From positions 1-51,713 of IMG/VR virus record IMGVR_UViG_3300034980_000806: a stretch of DNA of 51,713 nt, one strand, 5' to 3'. The notes under the pieces were generated by a model. It worked only from the letters and a program-made list of their open reading frames with translations, did not search any database and was not told where the DNA came from. The translations under genes and the position numbers were made by a program. How positions within the stretch are numbered: position 1 is the stretch's first letter; each line of letters begins with the position of its first letter. This document shows positions 33,361-41,170 of the stretch, one piece after another. This stretch comes from a virus.

Positions 33361-33408
33361 GCCATTGCCTAATCGCTCTAGCGATAGGCCTAATTAGGCA
33401 ATGCTTAC
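33336..33408. promoter_or_regulatory. Operator cluster 1 (CI/Cro binding sites)
   Basis: Three related 15-base sites: TAAGGCATTACCTTA (33336-33350, perfect arms), ACAAGCCATTGCCTA (33357-33371) and TTAGGCAATGCTTAC (33394-33408). The last covers the CI start codon, so CI could control its own synthesis. Confidence 0.7.
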
Positions 33409-34243
33409 CGGACCAGAATTAGGCGCAGCCATTGATGCCGCGCGGATCGCCAAGGGCGTATCGAAGAAACAACTCGCAGACGACTTCCAGGTGAAGCCTC
33501 CGTCAGTGCAGGGCTGGGTGAAAAACGGCCGGATTGACAAGTCCAAGCTGATGGATGTGATCGTTTACTTTTCTGACGTGGTGGGCCCCGAGCACTGGGG
33601 GCTTCGGCCTGGCTTCTCTTACGAGAGCCTTCCGGAGGTGACTTCGGAGCCTGTCGCCGAGCCGGCGCCGGCCTCAGCTGCCGAAATGGTTCGAGCAATG
33701 CTCGCCAAGCAAGGCAAGAACTTGTCGGATACAGCGCGCGCGCAGTTGATTGCAGCCGCCGAAGCGACTGATGAGGGAAATGTGATTACCGCAGACTTCT
33801 CTCGGCCTGGCCTGGTCGGTGATGAGGTTAGGATCGCTCACTACGACATCCGCGCAGCAATGGGCGGAGGCCAGATTCCGCACGATTACCCGGAGATGCT
33901 CAAAGACATTCGCGTCAGTCCGAGCCATCTACGCGAGCTGGGGGTCGAGTTTGAGGAGCACTACCACCTGAAGGTGGTCACCGGCTGGGGCCAGTCGATG
34001 GAGCCCACCATCAAGCACCGTGACCCGTTGATCGTGAACATCAACGTGCGCGACTTCGTGGGCGATGGGGTGTACCTATTCGTCTGGGATGACCTGCTCT
34101 ACATCAAGCGGCTGCAGGTGGCTGATGAGGAGCACTACGAGATGATTTCGGACAACCCGCGGCACAAGGATCGACTGATCCGGCGGGACATGACCTACAT
34201 CCAGGCGCGGGTGCTACTGGTCTGGAACACACATCTTGTTTAA
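33401..34243 (+). CDS. CI-like prophage repressor (S24 family)
   Basis: This 280-residue repressor has an N-terminal helix-turn-helix (SKKQLADDFQVKPPSVQGWV, about 21-40), a Pro/Ala linker and a C-terminal S24 peptidase domain with Ser199 (GWGQSMEPT) and Lys236 (LLYIKRL). S24 repressors cleave themselves on RecA-stimulated induction; I see no clear Ala/Cys-Gly cleavage site in the linker, only AAMGGG near residue 155, so inducibility is uncertain. No good ribosome site precedes the ATG, which lies inside an operator; a leaderless mRNA as in lambda cI is likely. Confidence 0.85.
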   Translation: MLTGPELGAAIDAARIAKGVSKKQLADDFQVKPPSVQGWVKNGRIDKSKLMDVIVYFSDVVGPEHWGLRPGFSYESLPEVTSEPVAEPAPASAAEMVRAMLAKQGKNLSDTARAQLIAAAEATDEGNVITADFSRPGLVGDEVRIAHYDIRAAMGGGQIPHDYPEMLKDIRVSPSHLRELGVEFEEHYHLKVVTGWGQSMEPTIKHRDPLIVNINVRDFVGDGVYLFVWDDLLYIKRLQVADEEHYEMISDNPRHKDRLIRRDMTYIQARVLLVWNTHLV

Positions 34244-34279
34244 ACCTTACTGACATTTTTTCATTTATAAAAACCACAC

Positions 34280-36097
34280 ATGAACATAATCGGGCGTGAC
34301 GCTTTAGACCAAAAATTTAGACATAAAACTAAAGATTTTGAACCTTTCATTAGCCACATAAGATTTCCGAAATACCGAAATCTTGAACCTGGCCTAAAGC
34401 TAGACTTTTTATACCCGATAACAGCTCTCGTTGGTGAGAACGGAACCAACAAAAGCTCAATCATCAGAGCACTTTTCGGCGCCCCTGCGGACAACTCTCC
34501 AGGCACATTTTGGTTCTCGACATCGTTAGACCCTATAGAGGAAGAAGGCGGGACCCCCAACTGCCTAATTTACGGCTACCTCAACGAGCATGAGAACCGG
34601 ATTGTTGAAGTTCTTAAAACACGTTCCAGATACGATAAAACAGTGGCGGGTCAAAACCCTGACTACTGGGAACCTTCGCGCCCGATAGTAAAATATGGCA
34701 TGGAAAGAATGCCTCCAATTAAGACTGGCGCCCCCTTACCTAAAGGGCGATCAAAAACCAGATATAACGCAATAGCCAAAAAAGTCACTTTACTAGATTT
34801 CAGAACAGAGCTAAGCGCCTATGATAAATTTTTTTACCACGGCGATTTTCTCAAAACTGAAAAAATAAAAACCAAGCAGGACTTCATTCGACACAAGTCA
34901 ATTCATCTTCATGCCGCAATTGAAGCAAAATCGGCAAGTTACTTATATTATGGTAGAGATAAAATAGAAGACAAGCTCAATCGCGAACTTAGCAAGGATG
35001 AAACCGAACTTGTTTCATACGTTTTGGGGCGATCGTATAAAAAAATTGAAATAGTTGCGCACACGTTTTTTAAGAACCCTGGAAAAACTGTTCGTTTGTC
35101 ACATTCAGACATTCGGTATTCAGAGGCATTCGCAGGAAGCGGAGAGTTCGCGGTCGTCATGTTAGTGCTTGGCGTACTACAAGCCCCTCCAAACTCTCTA
35201 ATCCTACTAGACGAACCTGAAGTTTCGCTACATCCTGGCGCGCAGGAACGACTAATGAAGCTGCTTATTAGCGAGGTCACAAAAAATAATCACCAGGTTA
35301 TTTTATCTACTCACTCACCAGCGATTATTAGGCACCTCCCGCCATCCGCAATCAAAACCCTCAGATTGAACGAAAACACTGGAAAGGTCGCTTTGGTTTC
35401 GCAGAGCCTGTCTCCAGACGATGCATTTTACTACATCGGTGAACCTTCAGCGACTAAGCTTACAATTATTGTGGAGGATAAGCTCGCCAAATCGATAGTG
35501 GAAAGAGCCCTAAAAAGCTTGGGGCCTCACGTTGAAAAATATGAAGTAATGTATATACCAGGTGGTGCGGAAGCCTTGTGGGCGACCTATGTTCCAATAT
35601 TTTGCATTGCCGATCGAAAAGATATTCTTTTTCTTCTCGATGGAGACAAACGAAAACCTCCATTACGTAAATCCTCCTCAATACCAGAAGCGGAAAATGA
35701 AAGTCTCGGAGAAGAGATTAAAAAGCTAACCGGTTGTAAAATCGACTTCAAGATCGATGGGAGCGGAAAAAGCGGCGGAAACAAATCTCAACTTTACTCT
35801 ATGCAACGCCAATTTATAGATTGGACATCGCAGTATGTTGATTTTTTACCAATGAATACTGCAGAGGAATTCATAGTGGCAAATAGCCCTTCTTTTTCAA
35901 CGACGCATAAAAACCGTGACGCGAAAGAGATCATACTGGATTACGCAAAAACCCAACTTGACAGAGGCAGCGCAGACCAAATAAAATCTGAGGAGATTTT
36001 TACAATTCAATGTATTGAGCTAGCATTAATTCCTTTTAGCAATGCCGATTTCGAAAAAATACGCTCTCGAATCGAGAAATTCAATGATGGCAGATAG
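34280..36097 (+). CDS. OLD-like ABC ATPase fused to TOPRIM nuclease domain
   Basis: This is a 605-residue, AT-rich gene. It encodes Walker A GENGTNKS (52-59, with Asn57 where Gly is usual), an ABC-signature-like AGSGE (285-289), Walker B LILLDE (307-312), H-loop STHSP (343-347), then a TOPRIM-like domain with Glu399 (IIVED) and Asp454/Asp456 (LLDGDKR). OLD-family proteins use ATP to gate a metal-dependent nuclease in phage defence or exclusion. It follows CI by 36 bases and abuts the methyltransferase with no gap, in the place of lambda rexAB. The start has no good ribosome site. Its substrate and trigger are unknown. Confidence 0.8.
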   Translation: MNIIGRDALDQKFRHKTKDFEPFISHIRFPKYRNLEPGLKLDFLYPITALVGENGTNKSSIIRALFGAPADNSPGTFWFSTSLDPIEEEGGTPNCLIYGYLNEHENRIVEVLKTRSRYDKTVAGQNPDYWEPSRPIVKYGMERMPPIKTGAPLPKGRSKTRYNAIAKKVTLLDFRTELSAYDKFFYHGDFLKTEKIKTKQDFIRHKSIHLHAAIEAKSASYLYYGRDKIEDKLNRELSKDETELVSYVLGRSYKKIEIVAHTFFKNPGKTVRLSHSDIRYSEAFAGSGEFAVVMLVLGVLQAPPNSLILLDEPEVSLHPGAQERLMKLLISEVTKNNHQVILSTHSPAIIRHLPPSAIKTLRLNENTGKVALVSQSLSPDDAFYYIGEPSATKLTIIVEDKLAKSIVERALKSLGPHVEKYEVMYIPGGAEALWATYVPIFCIADRKDILFLLDGDKRKPPLRKSSSIPEAENESLGEEIKKLTGCKIDFKIDGSGKSGGNKSQLYSMQRQFIDWTSQYVDFLPMNTAEEFIVANSPSFSTTHKNRDAKEIILDYAKTQLDRGSADQIKSEEIFTIQCIELALIPFSNADFEKIRSRIEKFNDGR

Positions 36098-37114
36098 ATG
36101 ACCATAAATGTCTTCGATTTTTTTTCGGGCTGCGGAGGCACGAGCTGCGGTTTCCGAAATGCCGGAATGAATGTACGGCTGGGTCTTGATATTGACCCAG
36201 ACGCCGCGAAAACATATAGGTTCAATTTTCCTGAAGCCGAATTTATTGAAGCAGACATCCGAGCGCTTACTCCAGATGTGCTTTCAAAAATAATGCTTGG
36301 CATTGAGGGCAAAGTGCTATTTAGCGGTTGCGCCCCTTGCCAACCGTTCTCCAAACAGAATCGCTTCCAATCGAGCGATGATCCTCGACGCAATCTTCTT
36401 TCCGAATTTGGTAGATTTGTAGAGTTCTGGCTCCCTGACTATGTTTTCGTCGAAAACGTTCCCGGAATGCAGAAAGACTGCCTGAAAAGCGAAACTTTTG
36501 TTAGCTTCACCAAGCTACTGGACAAGCTTGGATACTCATATGATGCAGCAGTCGTGCAGGCCGCATCCTTTGGCGTACCGCAGACTCGGTCTAGACTAGT
36601 ATTAGTAGCAGCCAAGCATGAGACTGTAAGTATACCGAGAGCGACTCATGGCGCGGGACTAGCTCCCTTCTCAACTGTGCGCGATTGGATTGAAGATCTG
36701 CCGCCTCTCGCAGCTGGAGAGGCTAACCAATCGGACCCTGATCATTGTGCTATGAATCTTTCAGAGATTAATTTGCAGAGGATAGCCCACACCCTGGAGG
36801 GTGGCGGAAGAGAAAACTGGCCAGAAGAATTACTTTTAAACTGCCACAGAAATTATTCAGGTCATAGTGATGTATACGGACGTTTAGCCTGGGATAGGCC
36901 TGCTTCAGGCCTGACAACAAAATGCCTCAGCTACTCGAATGGCAGATTCGGCCACCCTAATCAAATGAGGGGATTAAGCTTACGTGAGGCTGCATCACTA
37001 CAGACCTTTCCTAGAAGTTATCGATTCTTCGGCTCCTTGCAATCTCGTGCAAGGCAAGTAGGAAATGCTGTTCCGCCATTGATGGCCGAGAGCATTTCAA
37101 CCGCTTTTAGCTAA
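36098..37114 (+). CDS. DNA (cytosine-5) methyltransferase
   Basis: This 338-residue m5C methyltransferase has the usual motifs: I DFFSGCGG (7-14), IV APCQPFS with catalytic Cys81, VI ENVPG (119-123), VIII QTRSR (162-166) and X GNAVPP (from 322). The target-recognition region is short (about 190-270). The target site cannot be read from sequence. No separate restriction enzyme is adjacent other than the OLD-like protein, with which its ATG directly adjoins. It ends 13 bases before a terminator and shares the AT-rich base use of its partner. Confidence 0.9.
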   Translation: MTINVFDFFSGCGGTSCGFRNAGMNVRLGLDIDPDAAKTYRFNFPEAEFIEADIRALTPDVLSKIMLGIEGKVLFSGCAPCQPFSKQNRFQSSDDPRRNLLSEFGRFVEFWLPDYVFVENVPGMQKDCLKSETFVSFTKLLDKLGYSYDAAVVQAASFGVPQTRSRLVLVAAKHETVSIPRATHGAGLAPFSTVRDWIEDLPPLAAGEANQSDPDHCAMNLSEINLQRIAHTLEGGGRENWPEELLLNCHRNYSGHSDVYGRLAWDRPASGLTTKCLSYSNGRFGHPNQMRGLSLREAASLQTFPRSYRFFGSLQSRARQVGNAVPPLMAESISTAFS

Positions 37115-37126
37115 GATTCAGTTGTT

Positions 37127-37148
37127 GCCCACAATTGCGTGGGCTTTC
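37127..37148 (+). terminator. Terminator of the CI - OLD - methyltransferase unit
   Basis: Stem GCCCAC / GTGGGC with a six-base loop is followed by TTTC on the plus strand, 13 bases after the methyltransferase stop. Confidence 0.6.
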
Positions 37149-37156
37149 AACCTCCC

Positions 37157-37510
37157 TCAGAAAGGCGTCTCTTCCTCCGCTCTCTCCTCCCCCCACCCCC
37201 GCTCCACGACCAGGTCTTCACGATCGTCTGCGCTCACCTCCTCCCACCGCACCGTCACGCTCTCGTCATCATTGAACGTCAGGTCCAATTCCGGCGTTTC
37301 GGCCAGCAGCCCCATCACCTCCTCCCACTCCATGTCTCCATCCGTCTCCAGGCGATGGATTGTCACCCAGCGCTGCGACTGAGCGATCGGGTGATTGATC
37401 ATCGACGATACCCGCAGGCCCAGGCGCTCAAGCGCGGTCATCTCTTGGCGCGCTTGTGGGCTCGACTTCTTCTGCTTGGCCACACCTTCCTCCGTTAACT
37501 GTATATACAT
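37157..37510 (-). CDS. Unknown acidic protein, 117 residues
   Basis: It lies convergent to the methyltransferase and begins next to the second operator cluster. The product is acidic (ETDGDMEWEEVMGLLAETPE, VSADDREDLVVERGWGEE) with a basic N terminus. A degenerate operator (37517-37531) lies just upstream of its ATG, so it is probably under repressor control. Lambda places regulatory genes such as N here, but no similarity is visible. It has only a weak ribosome site. Confidence 0.55.
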   Translation of the reverse strand: MYIQLTEEGVAKQKKSSPQARQEMTALERLGLRVSSMINHPIAQSQRWVTIHRLETDGDMEWEEVMGLLAETPELDLTFNDDESVTVRWEEVSADDREDLVVERGWGEERAEEETPF

Positions 37511-37516
37511 CCAGTA

Positions 37517-37625
37517 TTAGGCAGAGCTTACCCGAGCCATCGAACGATGCAAGCCCGGATAGCTGATTAGGCGCACATGAAAAAAGTTAGGCATTACCTA
37601 TTTACAAGAATTAGGCATTGGCTTA
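37517..37625. promoter_or_regulatory. Operator cluster 2 (CI/Cro binding sites)
   Basis: TTAGGCATTACCTAT (37587-37601), TTAGGCATTGGCTTA (37611-37625) and the weaker TTAGGCAGAGCTTAC (37517-37531) match the sites at the CI/Cro junction. They overlap the rightward promoter, mirroring lambda OL and OR. Confidence 0.7.
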
Positions 37626-37629
37626 TCGT
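37601..37629 (+). promoter_or_regulatory. Early rightward promoter (lambda PL equivalent)
   Basis: TTTACA (37601-37606) and TATCGT (37624-37629) are 17 bases apart. An operator fills the spacer and another covers the -35 side. The transcript would begin near 37636. Confidence 0.6.
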
Positions 37630-37635
37630 TCATTC

Positions 37636-38225
37636 CATCGAGGCGCTACACAGCCCCTCGGGAGGCCCTCAAGCCGAACGCTCTTTAACAGCCAGCGCAA
37701 CAACCAACAGACCGCATTGCCTCTACCGGCGACCGGCAATCAGACAGCCCCGAAAGGCTGCCCACGACAGGGAGAACCCTGTACGGCTGATCGAGAGCGA
37801 AACGCTCGAACCGCGCGAATGACCCGGCAAGCAATGCGCCCCGCGAATCCCAGCGGCAGAAGGGAGATTCACCCAGATTCGATAGGTGGCCACTGCCTGC
37901 CCAGTGAGCGAGCAACGGAGGGCATCACCATGTGGAAGTAACTGACCGTCGCCGCGCGACAGCCTACCTGGCCGCTACAGAGCAGGGCGCTTTGACCGAC
38001 GAGAGAATATCGGTCACGGAGTGCGCTGGTGTGCCGCCAGCCCCGTTAGCCAGTAGGCCTTGATGGCAGTCCTGATTCGATCGGCTGTTGGCTTCAGCGC
38101 CGGAAACGTACCCGGCAATCACACCGCTGACGCAATGCCCCGGCCTGTCGCCAGTAGCGAGGCCGGGATTTCACCAGGTGCCATTCAGCGAGTGGCATCC
38201 GGGAAATCAACCGGAGGGATTCACG
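37636..38225 (+). ncRNA. Long structured leader of the early rightward operon
   Basis: About 590 bases without a supportable gene other than a minimal frame. After boxA it holds hairpins ATTGCC / GGCAAT (37716-37740), CAGCC / GGCTG with a CCGAAA loop (37745-37760) and ACAGGG / CCCTGT with an AGAA loop (37767-37782). A three-codon frame, ATG TGG AAG TAA (37930-37941), has GGAGGG properly placed. The leader may act as a nut- or put-like antitermination RNA. Whether it is a separate RNA is unknown. Confidence 0.4.
37679..37690 (+). promoter_or_regulatory. boxA antitermination element
   Basis: CGCTCTTTAACA matches the bacterial boxA found in rRNA leaders and phage nut sites. It lies about 43 bases into the early rightward transcript. 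Confidence 0.65.
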
Positions 38226-38447
38226 ATGTTCAACATGGCAACCATGGCGGCTGACGAATGCCGCGCTGACGCTGAAGAGCGCACCTACTACCGCTGGATC
38301 GACAAGGCATCCCAACTGCTCGGCCACCAGGTCGCCCTGGGCTCGCAGGAAGAAAGCGACCTGCACGACTTCTACGCTGACGACTGCACTCCAGACGAGG
38401 CTGTGACTGAGCTTCTCGCTCAAATGGAGCTGGGCCGCGCTGCATGA
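38226..38447 (+). CDS. Unknown acidic protein, 73 residues
   Basis: First clear gene of the early rightward operon, with GGAGGG upstream. The product (AEERTYYRWIDKASQLLGHQ, ADDCTPDEAVTELLAQM) is acidic and helical. I know no function; similar small genes sit here in Pseudomonas phages. Confidence 0.6.
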   Translation: MFNMATMAADECRADAEERTYYRWIDKASQLLGHQVALGSQEESDLHDFYADDCTPDEAVTELLAQMELGRAA

Positions 38448-38511
38448 CAGACGATTCCCCGGTGCGCCTCAAGCGGGGCGCATCAGGGGGAATCCACTGG
38501 AGGAACACAGC

Positions 38512-38808
38512 ATGAGCATCACATTCGACGCGGATAGCGTCAGCGTTGAAAGCGTGGGCCGGAACAGCCAGGTGCGCGTTACGGTTGACGGCAAAGGCAG
38601 CGACATCGCTGAGTCGCTGCACATCGACGACCGCCTGTACGACCTGGAACCGCACGAGATCGTGAATCACATCGGCGCCGGCAAGCTACTGGAGACCATG
38701 GACGAGGCCGAGATCTCCGAATGGCTGGCCAGCAGCAGCGCAGACCCGAACGATTTCCTCAGCGCCATCGGCGAGGAAACGGTCTTGAAGTGGCTCAACA
38801 ACGAGTAA
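38512..38808 (+). CDS. Unknown acidic protein, 98 residues
   Basis: Has TGGAGGAACACAGC before its ATG. The product has a beta-type first part (VGRNSQVRVTVDGKG) and an acidic helical end (GEETVLKWLNNE). No family recognised; the acidic composition could suit a DNA mimic or host-protein inhibitor, but that is a guess. Confidence 0.6.
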   Translation: MSITFDADSVSVESVGRNSQVRVTVDGKGSDIAESLHIDDRLYDLEPHEIVNHIGAGKLLETMDEAEISEWLASSSADPNDFLSAIGEETVLKWLNNE

Positions 38809-38834
38809 GCGCCACGACAGCCTGTCGTTAACTG

Positions 38835-38870
38835 CCCGATGCCCTGCTCCCCATCGCAGGCTGCATCGGG
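38835..38870 (+). other. Stem-loop in a 290-base gap
   Basis: CCCGATGC / GCATCGGG with inner CCTG / CAGG pairing. It is followed by only a weak T tract. The rest of the gap to 39098 shows further GC-rich inverted segments but no gene; it may be leader for the HNH gene. Confidence 0.45.
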
Positions 38871-39098
38871 ATTTGATCTGAACCGCCAGCAAACTTGAAG
38901 GCGCTGGCACCTAGCCGAGACACGAGGGTTTGCGACCTCGGGAAGAAAGCAAGACCGCGACCTGGCAGTGAGAAATCACCGGAGCGCGGCTGTTCGGGGC
39001 GCGGACGTCGGCGCCAAGCGGGGCTTGCCTTCCGCACAGATCAAATCACCGATGCATCCCGCATCCCCTTCCCTTCAATTCGAACTCAGGAGATGCCA

Positions 39099-39587
39099 AT
39101 GCTGACGCATGAACGCCTTCGAGAGCTGCTGGCGTATGACCCGGGAAACGGCGTATTCACTTGGCTAAAACAGAAAGGTACACGAGTTGCTGGAAAGCCT
39201 GCCGGCTATGTGTGCGGCGACAAAGGCATCTACATCATGGTCGACAAGAAGGGGTATCGCGCCCACCGCCTCGCTTGGTTTTACATGACTGGAGCGTGGC
39301 CTGCTGATCAGGTTGATCACATCGACAGAAACCCAAACAACAATGCCTGGGCGAATCTGCGCGAGGCCACTGGATCCCAGAACAGCCACAACACCAAGCG
39401 TGCGCACACCAATACCAGCGGTGTAAAGGGTGTTTCATGGGTGTCGAGTCTTGGAAAGTGGCGAGCACAGGTAAAGCTTCGTGGCGTCCTCTACTCCGCT
39501 GGCGACTTTGACGACCTTCAGAAAGCTGCAGAGGCTGTTCGATCTCTGCGAACCAGGCTACACGGCGAGTTCACTTGCCACGGGTAG
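39099..39587 (+). CDS. HNH endonuclease with AP2-like DNA-binding end
   Basis: This 162-residue protein has the homing HNH pattern: [39 protein letters not shown] and SQNSHN, then a C-terminal AP2-like domain ([20 protein letters not shown]). It is a free-standing homing-type nuclease, one of the typical invaders of phage early regions. The ATG has AGGAG six bases upstream. Confidence 0.85.
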   Translation: MLTHERLRELLAYDPGNGVFTWLKQKGTRVAGKPAGYVCGDKGIYIMVDKKGYRAHRLAWFYMTGAWPADQVDHIDRNPNNNAWANLREATGSQNSHNTKRAHTNTSGVKGVSWVSSLGKWRAQVKLRGVLYSAGDFDDLQKAAEAVRSLRTRLHGEFTCHG

Positions 39588-39615
39588 CCACCCACCCCCC
39601 CCCTAAATCAAAAGT

Positions 39616-39691
39616 GACCGCATTGGCAGGCGCCAGGCCACCTTTCACGGTGGGTTTGGTCGCCCGCGCCTGGCTCCTGACCAATGCGGTC
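39616..39691 (+). other. Long imperfect hairpin before a small gene
   Basis: GACCGCATTGG (39616-39626) pairs perfectly with CCAATGCGGTC (39681-39691), and inside it GCCAGG (39632-39637) pairs with CCTGGC (39669-39674). A run of nine C lies just upstream. It ends 14 bases before the next start codon and could control its translation. Confidence 0.5.
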
Positions 39692-39705
39692 CAGAGGACT
39701 TCGCA

Positions 39706-39945
39706 ATGTGCGATTGCAGACAGAAATTCGAGCAAGCCGCAGTAGAGCGGTATCCGGAAATCACCGGTGCCAAGGCGACCCTGCAGGGTTACATGCTTAT
39801 CCCAGCTGGGCGCCAGTATGCGGAATGTGAGGTCGTCGGAACCCGCACTACCGCCAAGGGCAAAGAGATCAAGGCCAAGGCAACCATCAACGTGCTTGGC
39901 AACTACTGCATGTTCTGCGGTGAGAAGCATCCGGAGGCAGCATGA
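39706..39945 (+). CDS. Small protein with two Cys pairs, 79 residues
   Basis: Begins MCDCRQKFEQ and ends NYCMFCGEKHPEAA, so the N- and C-terminal CxC/CxxC pairs could bind one zinc ion. The start lies at the foot of a long hairpin. Overlaps the DUF551 gene by four bases. Confidence 0.65.
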   Translation: MCDCRQKFEQAAVERYPEITGAKATLQGYMLIPAGRQYAECEVVGTRTTAKGKEIKAKATINVLGNYCMFCGEKHPEAA

Positions 39946-40124
39946 GCGGCTGGATCAAGTGCAGCGACAGGCTGCCGGTCAGCGGTTACGTGCTGACCTA
40001 CCGCCCACAAGCACCAAGTGGCAACAAGGTGGCAACGATCAACTACGACTACCACCAAGAGCGCTTTGGTGGCCAGTACCCGGTCACCCACTGGCAGCCG
40101 CTCCCTTCACCACCCACCGAGTAA
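39942..40124 (+). CDS. DUF551-type protein, 60 residues
   Basis: Contains GWIKCSDRLPVSG, VLTYRP and VTHWQPLPSPPT, the mark of DUF551, a small phage domain of unknown role. Full-length single-domain form. Confidence 0.8.
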   Translation: MSGWIKCSDRLPVSGYVLTYRPQAPSGNKVATINYDYHQERFGGQYPVTHWQPLPSPPTE

Positions 40125-40144
40125 CCCACCATCTGGAGGCGACC

Positions 40145-40399
40145 ATGGCTCGCGAGCATGAGCTTTACGCAGACAGTGCCCAGGCCCGCGAGATCGACCG
40201 CCAGTACCAGCTCTTTGGTGACTCGTCGTGGGTTGACCATATGACCTCGGAGCAGGCCCGGGCAAACAACGAGGCCTGGAACACAATGATCCGCGAGCGC
40301 GATGAACGCCAGCGGGCAGAAAGCCGCCGAGTGATCGGCTCGGCTCTCGACAAGATGGAAACCATGTGCGGCACAGGCGCCGCCCGGAGGACAGCATGA
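40145..40399 (+). CDS. Unknown charged protein, 84 residues
   Basis: Strongly charged and helical (AREIDRQYQLFGDSSWVDHM, ERDERQRAESRRVIG). Has GGAGGCGACC upstream and overlaps the next gene by four bases. No function known. Confidence 0.6.
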   Translation: MAREHELYADSAQAREIDRQYQLFGDSSWVDHMTSEQARANNEAWNTMIRERDERQRAESRRVIGSALDKMETMCGTGAARRTA

Positions 40400-40626
40400 A
40401 CAAGAGTACCCGCCAGGCCGTGGTCGATATCATCGACTCTCGATTCACTGCCATCTGCGAGAACTTCAGCGACACGCTTCGCGGCGAACTGGTCATGGCC
40501 ATTGACCTGGCCGGCCTGACTGGCGCCATCGACATTGGCGAGCAGCGCAGCTACACCGAGCGCTTGAATCGCATCATCGAGCGCGACCACGAACAGTGGA
40601 TGGAAACGAACGGGAGGGTGGCATGA
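40396..40626 (+). CDS. Unknown helical protein, 76 residues
   Basis: All-helical, acidic protein (QAVVDIIDSRFTAICENFSD). Overlaps its neighbours by four bases on each side. No family recognised. Confidence 0.6.
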   Translation: MNKSTRQAVVDIIDSRFTAICENFSDTLRGELVMAIDLAGLTGAIDIGEQRSYTERLNRIIERDHEQWMETNGRVA

Positions 40627-40844
40627 CAACGCCAATCGTGAAGACGCTCATCGACGAGCAGATCGCTGAACTACCAGAGGCCCAGGCCATGCCTGCCGAC
40701 CGGGTGCTGATGCTGTTCAAAGGAGCGACTTTCGCAGCTGCGGTACACCAGGCCGAACTGGCAAGCATCGAGAACCCACACGCTTGGAACTGCCGAGCCT
40801 GCATCTGTGGCGAGTGGACGGTCGGGTATGAAGTACGAGCGTGA
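40623..40844 (+). CDS. Unknown protein with Cys motif, 73 residues
   Basis: Helical first part (KTLIDEQIAELPEAQAM) and a short C-terminal CRACICGEW segment. Last gene of a coupled set of five before a reversed gene. Function unknown. Confidence 0.55.
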   Translation: MTTPIVKTLIDEQIAELPEAQAMPADRVLMLFKGATFAAAVHQAELASIENPHAWNCRACICGEWTVGYEVRA

Positions 40845-40870
40845 AGCCCCCTCGCCACTTGATCGCCGGT

Positions 40871-41143
40871 CTATTGATTCAGCTTTCTCACTACAGCTCT
40901 TGATAACTCAAGAATCGTGTTTGATGCACTCTGAAACGAACCAAACCCAGTGTGCTGGACCTCGTAAATATAGCTTTGGCGGGCAGTCAGCGCCTTGTGG
41001 ATCTGCTTAATCCCGAGGACCGTGGCGAGGTTGATCATCGTCTCCTCCAGCGTATCTCGCTGGCTCAGATCCGTATTTTTTGTCGTCGCTATGTAGTAGC
41101 CGCGCTCTGGCGTCGGCGCCTGGACAATTTTTGTCTTTGCCAA
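40871..41143 (-). CDS. Unknown reverse-strand protein, 90 residues, TTG start
   Basis: Leftward gene within a rightward operon. It starts at TTG (41141-41143) with AGGAGG seven bases upstream and has its own promoter-like sequence. The product (AKTKIVQAPTPERGYYIATT, QSYIYEVQHTGFGSFQSA) is of unknown family. Its sequence is more AT-rich than the genes around it. It is likely an independently expressed cargo gene, perhaps active in the lysogen. Confidence 0.6.
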   Translation of the reverse strand: MAKTKIVQAPTPERGYYIATTKNTDLSQRDTLEETMINLATVLGIKQIHKALTARQSYIYEVQHTGFGSFQSASNTILELSRAVVRKLNQ

Positions 41144-41170
41144 GACTGATCCTCCTGATCGTAAAGACTT

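Noticed and set aside
37577-37822. Plus-strand open frames over the operator cluster and boxA
   Set aside because: They begin upstream of the predicted promoter start or run through operator, boxA and hairpins, with no ribosome site. The leader explanation fits better.
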